Assembly: GCA_002386045.1 (NCBI GenBank)
Contig: DGEQ01000113.1
Coordinates: 5,156-21,055, forward strand
Source: Hungateiclostridiaceae bacterium UBA3922
GTDB taxonomy: Bacteria > Bacillota > Clostridia > Acetivibrionales > DTU013
Reading direction: 5' to 3'
Length of the DNA stretch: 15,900 nucleotides
The translations under genes and the position numbers were made by a program. Numbering within the stretch: position 1 is the first letter of the stretch; the number at the start of each line of letters is the position of its first letter. Of the stretch, positions 6,072 through 11,753 are shown piece after piece. The notes under the pieces are model-generated. The model searched no databases and was not told the DNA's origin. It saw only the letters and a list, made by a program, of their open reading frames with translations.

Positions 6072-7421
6072 ATGGTCAACAGGTACAGCGCTTTTGTCAG
6101 TCCGACATATATATCCAAGCCGACAGCTGGTCCAAAATCAGCAGTCAGTCAAAAGTCAACGGTCATATCCGGACCAGTCGCCAGATACAAAAGGACGTTC
6201 GCATTACTGGTCACATTACTGGTATTCGGACTTCTGCTCCAGGGCTGTTCAGGCAGCAGGCAGCAGAAAGACGATCCCGGTCTGCAGGACCTGCAGGGAC
6301 AGCCGGGGCAGCTGCAGGGAAGTGGCATGGATGCCCCGGGAATTTCCGGACAGCCGGACGGTTCGGTACAGGACGGCGGGAACGGCACAGGTGATCCACT
6401 TGCCGGGGATACTGACACGGATGGGACGGAGGAAAGCACGGACGGCGGCGCAGGCGCAAATGATGGACCCGGCAACGGCCCGGGGCCGATAGACCTGGAA
6501 GCCGTGAAGCCCAACGAAGCCGGCAGGATCATGGTCGTCATGTTCCACAGGTTCATCGAAGAACATGAGATCGAGAAATATGGAAAAAGCGACAGGGAAT
6601 ACATGATGACATTCGATGCCTTCAGGGAACTGCTCGAAACGCTGTACACATCCGGCTACAGGCTCATCAGCCTCAATGACTACCTGAACGGCCATATCGA
6701 TGTACCTGCGGGATATATCCCGATGGTATTTACGTTCGATGACGGCACTGCCGGCCAGTTCAGTTTCATAGAAGAGGACGGCCAACTGAAGGTGAATCCG
6801 CGGTCCGCAGTGGCGATAATGGAGGAGTTCAACAGGCTCCACCCGGATTTCGGACTTAAGGGCACTTTTTTCGTAAACCTTAAAAACGAGACGTTCGGCA
6901 AGGCAGGCACGCTGCAGCAGCGCCTGCAGTACCTTATCGACAAAGGATTCGAGATAGGCAATCATACCTACTCGCACATCAATCTCAGGACTGAGGCGAA
7001 AACAGCGGAAGCTGTACAGAAGGAGATCGGCGGGAACCAGAAACGGATGTATGAACTGGTACCGGGCTATAAATTCACAGCCCTCGCGCTGCCGTTCGGC
7101 GCACGTTCGAAAAACCTGGAGCAGTACGTGATAAAAGGCGAATACGAAGGTGTCCCTTATGAAAACATGGCCATACTGGAAGTCGGCTGGGACCCTGCCC
7201 AGTCACCGTTCAGCGTGAAGTTCGATCCGCTTTCAACGCACAGGGTCAGGTCGCCGGGCATAGAACCCGTGGAATTCGATATCGAGTGGTGGCTCGCGAA
7301 CATGAAACGCAGCAATGAATTCGTGAGCGACGGAGACCCGGACACGGTCACGGTCCCCGAATCATACGCCGACCTGGTGGACCAGGAGAGACTGGGCGGC
7401 AGGAAACTGGTGATCTACTGA
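6072..7421 (+). CDS. Lipoprotein polysaccharide deacetylase (NodB domain)
   Basis: This is a carbohydrate esterase 4 type enzyme, expected to remove N- or O-acetyl groups from cell-wall or extracellular polysaccharide on the outer face of the membrane. Residues are numbered from ATG 6072. A hydrophobic segment (about 43-56) ends in LLQGC, a lipobox placing the lipid-modified Cys at 59. Residues about 60-150 are a Gly/Pro/Asp-rich flexible linker. The NodB fold starts near MVVMFHRF (154) and shows TFDDG (221-225, Asp223/Asp224), the metal-binding HTYSH (His298, His302), LALPFG and a late HRV (His390). The start at 6072 is preferred because GAGG at 6062-6065 lies 6 nt upstream; in-frame TTG 6003 and ATG 6024 lack a site. 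The 41-residue N-terminal stretch before the hydrophobic core is unusually long for a lipoprotein signal. Substrate is not determinable. Confidence 0.85.
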   Translation: MVNRYSAFVSPTYISKPTAGPKSAVSQKSTVISGPVARYKRTFALLVTLLVFGLLLQGCSGSRQQKDDPGLQDLQGQPGQLQGSGMDAPGISGQPDGSVQDGGNGTGDPLAGDTDTDGTEESTDGGAGANDGPGNGPGPIDLEAVKPNEAGRIMVVMFHRFIEEHEIEKYGKSDREYMMTFDAFRELLETLYTSGYRLISLNDYLNGHIDVPAGYIPMVFTFDDGTAGQFSFIEEDGQLKVNPRSAVAIMEEFNRLHPDFGLKGTFFVNLKNETFGKAGTLQQRLQYLIDKGFEIGNHTYSHINLRTEAKTAEAVQKEIGGNQKRMYELVPGYKFTALALPFGARSKNLEQYVIKGEYEGVPYENMAILEVGWDPAQSPFSVKFDPLSTHRVRSPGIEPVEFDIEWWLANMKRSNEFVSDGDPDTVTVPESYADLVDQERLGGRKLVIY

Positions 7422-7440
7422 AAGGCATCCGCCGAAAGCT

Positions 7441-7620
7441 GACCGCCGGCTAAAAATGATCGGCTGCCGGAAAATAATGATCGCCAATAATGAGTCGAAT
7501 ATGCCGGTTTCTTTCTACTCAAGGGAATGTGCCGATCGTGTCCCCGGCAAATAATGATCGACCGCCGGAGTAATGATCGTGTCGCCGGCAAATAATGGCC
7601 GACCGCCGGCAAATCAGCGC
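7441..7620. repeat. About 21-bp tandem repeat between convergent genes
   Basis: Units at 7441-7461, 7462-7482, 7538-7559, 7560-7578, 7579-7600 and 7601-7620, with a degenerate stretch at 7483-7537. A typical unit is GACCGCCGG then CAAATAATGATC. Two flavours alternate in the second half, beginning GACC or GTGT, so the higher-order period is about 41 bp. Units contain stop codons and GCCGGC-type palindromic cores able to form small hairpins. The array fills nearly the whole gap between the deacetylase and the convergent SGNH gene, where transcription from both sides should end. Confidence 0.85.
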
Positions 7621-7642
7621 TCCACGCGGGAGCCGCAGCGGT

Positions 7643-8329
7643 TTATGCAAGTGCAGGGATGGCTTTCATGACCGCATCGGAAATCAGCGCATGCCCCGCT
7701 TCATTCGGGTGGATGCCGTCGGCGCACAGAAGCTTCACATAATCCCTGGTCTTCAGGAACGCTTCGCGTATGTCGATGAGCAGCGTGTTCTTCGCCGCGG
7801 TGATCTTTAGCACAGCGTTGTTGTACATCTCGTGCCACCTGTAGATATGTCCCACGTCGCCGAGCCAGCGGAGTATGTTCTCAGCGTTCAGGCCCCTTGA
7901 GATCCAGGCGAAATACCTTTCGGCACAGAGAGGCGGCAGTGTGAACAGCACTGGCCTGCTGCCGGCACGGGTGACGTCGTCTATGATCCGGCTGTACAGT
8001 GTTTCGAACTCTTCCAGCGGTGTTTTGGGAAGATGGACATCATCCGGCCGCTCGGATATCGCTTTCCAGTCAAAATCGCAGTCGTTGCCTCCGAATTCGA
8101 GTGCCGTGTACCTGTAGCCTGACAGCCTGTCTGCATGCTTTTCGATGATTTTTTTACCAACGGTTATCGTGCATCCGAACTTTGAGAAATTGTCCACCCT
8201 GACTGAACTATTGTGCCTCTTGAGGATTTCAAGGAAACTGTTCTTCAGATACGCGTACCTGCCCCTGAGAGAGTCGAACACTACGCCTTTCATAATGGAA
8301 TCGCCGAATATGCATACAGAATCGATCAT
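7643..8329 (-). CDS. SGNH/GDSL-family hydrolase
   Basis: SGNH hydrolases are serine esterases, lipases or carbohydrate acetylesterases. This 228-aa protein has the four family blocks: FGDS with nucleophile Ser11, the oxyanion Gly in KFGCTI (Gly52), GGND (Asn82), and DGIHPNEAGH with catalytic Asp204 and His207. There is no signal peptide or membrane segment, so it should act in the cytoplasm. The start at 8329 is supported by a purine-rich GGGTGA upstream on the minus strand and by a perfect consensus promoter 45-73 bp upstream. It runs convergent to the polysaccharide deacetylase and divergent from the DUF1836 gene. A role in deacetylating imported oligosaccharides next to the GH95 enzyme is possible, but only an inference from position. 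Confidence 0.88.
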   Translation of the reverse strand: MIDSVCIFGDSIMKGVVFDSLRGRYAYLKNSFLEILKRHNSSVRVDNFSKFGCTITVGKKIIEKHADRLSGYRYTALEFGGNDCDFDWKAISERPDDVHLPKTPLEEFETLYSRIIDDVTRAGSRPVLFTLPPLCAERYFAWISRGLNAENILRWLGDVGHIYRWHEMYNNAVLKITAAKNTLLIDIREAFLKTRDYVKLLCADGIHPNEAGHALISDAVMKAIPALA

Positions 8330-8362
8330 CTTACGTCACCCGTTTTTGAATAATATGTAATC

Positions 8363-8397
8363 TGATATTGAATATTATATTAACTGATAATCAATAT
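8363..8397. promoter_or_regulatory. Dyad overlapping the SGNH promoter (possible operator)
   Basis: TGATATTGA (8363-8371) is mirrored by TCAATAT (8391-8397), giving 7 perfect bases per arm around a 19-nt spacer. The dyad covers the -10 region and most of the spacer of the minus-strand promoter. The neighbouring DUF1836 protein is a candidate binder, by position only. AT-rich sequence makes a chance dyad possible. Confidence 0.35.
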
Positions 8398-8402
8398 GTC
8401 AA
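8374..8402 (-). promoter_or_regulatory. Consensus sigma-A promoter for the SGNH hydrolase gene
   Basis: On the minus strand TTGACA (8402-8397), a 17-nt spacer, then TATAAT (8379-8374): a perfect match to the housekeeping consensus and spacing. The predicted start near 8367 gives a leader of about 38 nt to the ATG at 8329. Confidence 0.85.
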
Positions 8403-8429
8403 TATACATATATATTACCCATATTTGTG

Positions 8430-8459
8430 TTTACAATATCACGATTTGTGTAGTAGAAT
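8430..8459 (+). promoter_or_regulatory. Probable sigma-A promoter for the DUF1836 gene
   Basis: TTTACA (8430-8435), an 18-nt spacer, then TAGAAT (8454-8459). The predicted start near 8466 gives a short leader that includes AGGAGG at 8488-8493, 5 nt before the ATG. Confidence 0.6.
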
Positions 8460-8498
8460 ATTATAAACATATGTCGAAAAATATCGCAGGAGGCCGGC

Positions 8499-9119
8499 AT
8501 GGATAAAACCAAACCGCAGATCGATGATACCAGGGAAAAGCTCCGGCAGCTGAAGCAAAAGCTTGCCACGGAACGTCCCGTGGGATGGAAGGAGTTCCCT
8601 GATATCGGCCTGTACAAGGACCAGGTACTGTCATATATGCACAGGCAGCTGATCAACTTTGAAGAAGGCGGGCAACTGACCTCGGCCATGGTCAACAACT
8701 ATATAAAGGACGGCCTTTTGCCGAGGGCAGACGGCAAGAAGTACAACCGCGAACACCTTGCCGGCCTTACGGAGATATGCCTGCTCAAACAGGTGCTGTC
8801 GGTGAAGGATACCGGTTTTCTGCTGAAGCACGTGCAAAAAGGCAAAGACCATGAAACATTTTATATGAATTTCATAGAACTGCTCGACAAAGCCCTTTCT
8901 GAAACTGCAGGCAGGCTCGATACCGAGTGGGACATGGAAACCCTGCCTGACATCGCGTTAAGCCTTGCCATATCAAGCTACTGCAGCAAGCTGGCATGCG
9001 AAAGGCTGATCAGGATAATGCAGCAGGCTGATCTGCAGGACACGCAGAAGAAGCCCGACAGGAAACATGACCGCAAACAGGACGGCAAAGCCGGGCACAG
9101 GAGCGAGCCTGAATCATGA
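8499..9119 (+). CDS. DUF1836 protein, predicted DNA-binding regulator
   Basis: The core LTSAMVNNYIKDGLLPRADGKKYNREHLAGLTEICLLKQVLS (about residues 67-110) matches the DUF1836 family of Bacillota. Its helix-turn-helix resembles the MerR type: a turn with Asn-Tyr, then GL(L/I)P, then KKY-x-REH. It is therefore likely a cytoplasmic transcription regulator, though targets are unknown for the family. The 206-aa length is normal apart from a basic tail with a 12-bp repeat (9057-9104). The start is fixed by AGGAGG 5 nt upstream. It is divergent from the SGNH hydrolase gene and may control that pair; this is inference. No terminator is visible after the stop. Confidence 0.85.
   Translation: MDKTKPQIDDTREKLRQLKQKLATERPVGWKEFPDIGLYKDQVLSYMHRQLINFEEGGQLTSAMVNNYIKDGLLPRADGKKYNREHLAGLTEICLLKQVLSVKDTGFLLKHVQKGKDHETFYMNFIELLDKALSETAGRLDTEWDMETLPDIALSLAISSYCSKLACERLIRIMQQADLQDTQKKPDRKHDRKQDGKAGHRSEPES
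9057..9104 (+). repeat. 12-bp (4-aa) repeat in the DUF1836 C-terminal tail
   Basis: Four units at 9057, 9069, 9081 and 9093 encode DRKH, DRKQ, DGKA and GHRS. The first three share the pattern GACxGxAAAxxx. They make a short charged, basic tail after the folded domain. Confidence 0.6.
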
Positions 9120-9150
9120 GGGCACACCGTCCTGATGCCTGATCATACAG

Positions 9151-9224
9151 TGTACCTTAAGTATGATACAGCTCTGCCTTCACACAATGGACCTTAAGCG
9201 TAATACAGATCTGTCCTGGACAGG
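9151..9224. repeat. 37-bp direct repeat, two copies
   Basis: Copies at 9151-9187 and 9188-9224. Both begin TGxACCTTAAG and share TxATACAGxTCTG at the same offset; similarity fades in the last third. This lies in the gap between the DUF1836 gene and the riboswitch. The rest of 9120-9316 shows no gene or terminator that I can support. Confidence 0.6.
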
Positions 9225-9316
9225 ATGCCTCGCCGGACCAGAAAAACAGTACCTGTCAGCACGAGGTGTGGTGCCGGACGGCGACATAACCTCCTCTTGC
9301 CTGTAAATTATTATAG

Positions 9317-9345
9317 GTTTCCATAATGTATTCATTATGGTAAAC
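9317..9345. promoter_or_regulatory. Long palindrome overlapping the NlpC/P60 promoter (operator-like)
   Basis: Left arm GTTTCCATAATG (9317-9328), loop TATT, right arm CATTATGGTAAAC (9333-9345). All 12 left-arm bases pair if the single T at 9341 is bulged; the inner 8 bp are perfect. No T-run follows, so it is not a terminator. It spans exactly the proposed -35 to -10 interval, which suggests a repressor site. Confidence 0.6.
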
Positions 9346-9346
9346 T
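9318..9346 (+). promoter_or_regulatory. Probable extended -10 promoter for the riboswitch-NlpC/P60 unit
   Basis: TTTCCA (9318-9323), 17 nt, then TAAACT (9341-9346) preceded by TGG, giving an extended -10 element. The start would fall near 9353, precisely where the aptamer's outer stem begins. The -35 match is weak. Confidence 0.45.
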
Positions 9347-9351
9347 AATGG

Positions 9352-9456
9352 TGCCTGATCCCTCAGGGGAGCGGGGGAGCCGATTTCATGGGGTGAAGCC
9401 ATTGCATATGGCGGGGTGTACTCTTTTACCTAACCCGTCAGCTAACCTCGCAGGCG
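9352..9456 (+). ncRNA. Cyclic-di-AMP riboswitch (ydaO/yuaA type)
   Basis: Conserved elements appear in the known order: GGAGCGGGGGAGCC (about 9366-9379), GGGGTGAA (about 9389-9396), and the hallmark GTCAGCTAACCTCGCAGGC (9437-9455). Outer stem P1 forms between GCCTG (9353-9357) and CAGGC (9451-9455). This class binds c-di-AMP and usually turns expression off, often ahead of wall-remodelling enzymes, as here. No terminator hairpin lies between aptamer and gene. The start-site region AGAGGAGG (9465-9472) could instead pair with CTCTTTT (9421-9427) or CCTC (9446-9449), so control may act on translation. Confidence 0.9.
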
Positions 9457-9481
9457 AAAAGAAAAGAGGAGGATACATAAG

Positions 9482-10306
9482 ATGTTACGAAAGAAGTACC
9501 TGGCGTCGCTTTCTGCGTTTCTGCTGGCTGCCGTGCTGTCTGCTGAAGCGGTTTTTGCCTATTCGGACCTGGTTCTGAAAAAGGGCATGAGGGGCGATGA
9601 AGTGTACGCACTGCAGGCAGACCTCTATCAGTTGGGATACATGAGGGTCAAACCGACAGGGTATTACGGGGACATCACGAGAGCCGCGGTCCTCAAATTC
9701 CAGACAGATTACGGGCTCCTGCGGGACGGTATCGCCGGAAAGCAGACGAAGGGCAAGCTGGACAGCCTGATGGGCAGGGATGCAGCATCGGCGGAAGCGG
9801 CAATATCAAGTGTATCAGATGTTGCAGCGCTAAGCGCGTCAGAAGGCACGGCTGAAAACGATCAGGGCACGACCGGCAGCACTGCTCCGGATACGTCCGG
9901 CACATCCGGGAAAGCGTCCAGGGGCGGGTCCCGGGCAGATGATATCATCGGCTACGCCAAAAAGTACATGGGCGTGAAATACGTGTGGGGAGGATCCACT
10001 CCGAAGGGATTCGACTGCTCAGGCTTCGTGAAATATGTTTACAATCATTTCGGCATAACTCTGAACAGGAATTCCGCAGCCCAGGCAAAGAACGGCACGA
10101 AGGTGAAAAAGGCGGACCTGCAGCCCGGAGACCTGGTGTTTTTCGATACGAACGGTGGCCTTAACGGGATAAACCATGTCGGTATATATATAGGGGGCGG
10201 CAAAATGATACATAGTTCCTCGTATTACGGAGGCGTCGTCATCACCGACATAAGCAGCGGATTTTATGCGAAGTGCTACATGACGGCCAGGAGGGTCCTG
10301 AAGTAA
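9482..10306 (+). CDS. Secreted peptidoglycan-binding NlpC/P60 endopeptidase
   Basis: NlpC/P60 enzymes cut stem-peptide bonds in peptidoglycan, usually gamma-D-Glu to diamino acid, during growth or wall turnover. Residues 1-26 are a signal peptide (KK, hydrophobic core, cleavage after VFA). Residues about 30-96 form a PG_binding_1 domain (LKKGMRGDEVYALQADLYQLGY, GYYGDITRAAVLKFQ, DGIAGKQT). A Ser/Thr/Gly-rich linker covers about 97-150. The C-terminal catalytic domain has YVWGGSTPKGFDCSGF with Cys179, NHVGIYIG with His232 and MIHSS with His244, so the triad is complete. AGAGGAGG lies 9 nt before the ATG. It is transcribed alone behind a c-di-AMP riboswitch and ends at a strong terminator, which ties its level to the c-di-AMP envelope and turgor signal. 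Confidence 0.95.
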   Translation: MLRKKYLASLSAFLLAAVLSAEAVFAYSDLVLKKGMRGDEVYALQADLYQLGYMRVKPTGYYGDITRAAVLKFQTDYGLLRDGIAGKQTKGKLDSLMGRDAASAEAAISSVSDVAALSASEGTAENDQGTTGSTAPDTSGTSGKASRGGSRADDIIGYAKKYMGVKYVWGGSTPKGFDCSGFVKYVYNHFGITLNRNSAAQAKNGTKVKKADLQPGDLVFFDTNGGLNGINHVGIYIGGGKMIHSSSYYGGVVITDISSGFYAKCYMTARRVLK

Positions 10307-10324
10307 CAGGTTCGCGGAAAGTGC

Positions 10325-10368
10325 GGGCTTCACGGTATCGTGCGGTACTGTGAGGCCCTTTTTATTTT
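10325..10368 (+). terminator. Rho-independent terminator after the NlpC/P60 gene
   Basis: A 14-bp stem pairs 10325-10338 with 10345-10358 (GGGCTTCACGG against its partner ending GTGAGGCCC, with a few G-U pairs) around a 6-nt loop. It is followed by a T-rich tract, TTTTTATTTT, at 10359-10368. Confidence 0.92.
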
Positions 10369-10382
10369 GCCTGAAAGTTTTT

Positions 10383-10411
10383 TTGAACCCGCATGCCATA
10401 AATAATATAAT
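10383..10411 (+). promoter_or_regulatory. Sigma-A promoter for sbcDC
   Basis: TTGAAC (10383-10388), a 17-nt spacer, then a perfect TATAAT (10406-10411). It lies directly after the preceding terminator, so sbcDC starts its own transcript near 10418 with a leader of about 46 nt. Confidence 0.85.
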
Positions 10412-10463
10412 CAATATATACGGAGCCGGATCGCCGGTATTTTTGCGCAGGAGGTAATCACCG

Positions 10464-11753
10464 ATGCGGATACTGCACACGTCCGACTGGCACCTTGGCA
10501 GGAACCTCGAACATGTCAGCAGGATGGATGAACAGCGTGGATTCATCGACTGCCTCGTAAGGATCGCAGATGAGGAGGACGTGGATCTCGTCCTCGTCGC
10601 AGGAGACATATATGATACGTACAACCCGTCTGCCGCCGCCGAAGAACTGTTCTTCGACGCAATGGACAGGCTTGGCGGAAAGGGCGGCAGGGCCGTGATA
10701 GTCATCGCCGGCAACCATGACAACCCGGACAGGCTCTGTGCAGCGAGTCCCCTGGCATACAAAAACGGGATAATACTGCTCGGCTATCCAGGAAGCGATG
10801 CAGGCGAATACAGGATCGAAGCGGAAGGAATCAGTATCGCCGGTTCGGGACCAGGATGGCTGGAACTCAGTATGTCGCGCTGCGATCACAATGCGGTCGT
10901 GCTGACCATGCCGTTCCCTTCCGAGTCCAGGCTGGAAGAAGTGCTTGCCGGCAGAGCGGATGAAGCAGTACTGCAGGATGCATATTCCGACAAGGTCGGC
11001 GGCATCCTTGACGCATTGTCCGGGAAATTCAGGGACGACACGGTCAACCTCATAGTCGCGCACCTGTTCATGCTTGGCGGCAGCACGTCCGATTCTGAGA
11101 GGACTTTGCAGGTGGGCGGCGCCATGACGGTGGATCCGTCAGTCATTCCTGAAAAAACGCACTATGCGGCACTCGGGCACCTGCACCGGCCCCAGCAGAT
11201 ACGGAGCGCACCGTGTCCCACGTATTATGCCGGTTCTCCGCTGGCGTACAGCTTCTCTGAAGCCGGGTACAGCAAGGCGGTATACATAGTGGATGCTATA
11301 CCCGGAAAGGAGGCTAAAGTCAGGCCGGTCTACCTCGATTGCGGGAAACCGCTGGTGAAATGGTTTGCGGACAAAGGTATCCAGCAGGCCCTGGAGTGGT
11401 GCGAAGAAGGCAGGGACCCGAATGCGTGGATCGACCTCGAAATACTTACCGACCGGGTGCTGACAGCCGATGAGCATAAAGCCATAAGGAGCATGCATCC
11501 CGGCATCATCAACATCAGGCCGCGGATAAGGAGCGAAGAAGTTGGAGTGTTCAGCCCGGAAAGCAGAGAAGGCAGGAAGATAGACGAACTGTTCAGGGAT
11601 TACTACAGGTACAGGATGGGCACGGACATCCCCGACGAACTGATGGAGGCGTTCCTGGAACTGCTGGACGAAGGCGATGAAGAGGAAGATGCGGACCGGG
11701 CCGGGGATCTGCCCGGCTTGGGTGAAGGGGAGGTGGTGCCCGGTGAGGCCTAA
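10464..11753 (+). CDS. sbcD: Exonuclease SbcCD subunit D
   Basis: SbcD is the Mre11-like Mn-dependent phosphoesterase of the SbcCD complex, which opens DNA hairpins and trims blocked or palindromic DNA ends. The metal-binding motifs are all present: SDWH (Asp8, His10), GDIYD (Asp48), GNHD (Asn84-His85-Asp86), His200 in VAHLF, and GHLHRPQ (His239, His241). Length 429 is somewhat above the usual 380-400 because of an acidic, Gly/Glu-rich C-terminal tail after LLDE. AGGAGGT (10449-10455) lies 8 nt before the ATG. The 3' end overlaps the start of sbcC by 11 bp, indicating translational coupling in a two-gene operon. Confidence 0.96.
   Translation: MRILHTSDWHLGRNLEHVSRMDEQRGFIDCLVRIADEEDVDLVLVAGDIYDTYNPSAAAEELFFDAMDRLGGKGGRAVIVIAGNHDNPDRLCAASPLAYKNGIILLGYPGSDAGEYRIEAEGISIAGSGPGWLELSMSRCDHNAVVLTMPFPSESRLEEVLAGRADEAVLQDAYSDKVGGILDALSGKFRDDTVNLIVAHLFMLGGSTSDSERTLQVGGAMTVDPSVIPEKTHYAALGHLHRPQQIRSAPCPTYYAGSPLAYSFSEAGYSKAVYIVDAIPGKEAKVRPVYLDCGKPLVKWFADKGIQQALEWCEEGRDPNAWIDLEILTDRVLTADEHKAIRSMHPGIINIRPRIRSEEVGVFSPESREGRKIDELFRDYYRYRMGTDIPDELMEAFLELLDEGDEEEDADRAGDLPGLGEGEVVPGEA

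Noticed and set aside
9213..9226. Terminator after the DUF1836 gene (TCCTG/CAGGA hairpin)
   Set aside because: The stem is five base pairs with a two-base loop and there is no following T-run.
11677..11742. Upstream ATG start for sbcC
   Set aside because: It lies within sbcD. GTG 11743 has a strong ribosome site and begins exactly at the conserved N-terminus.
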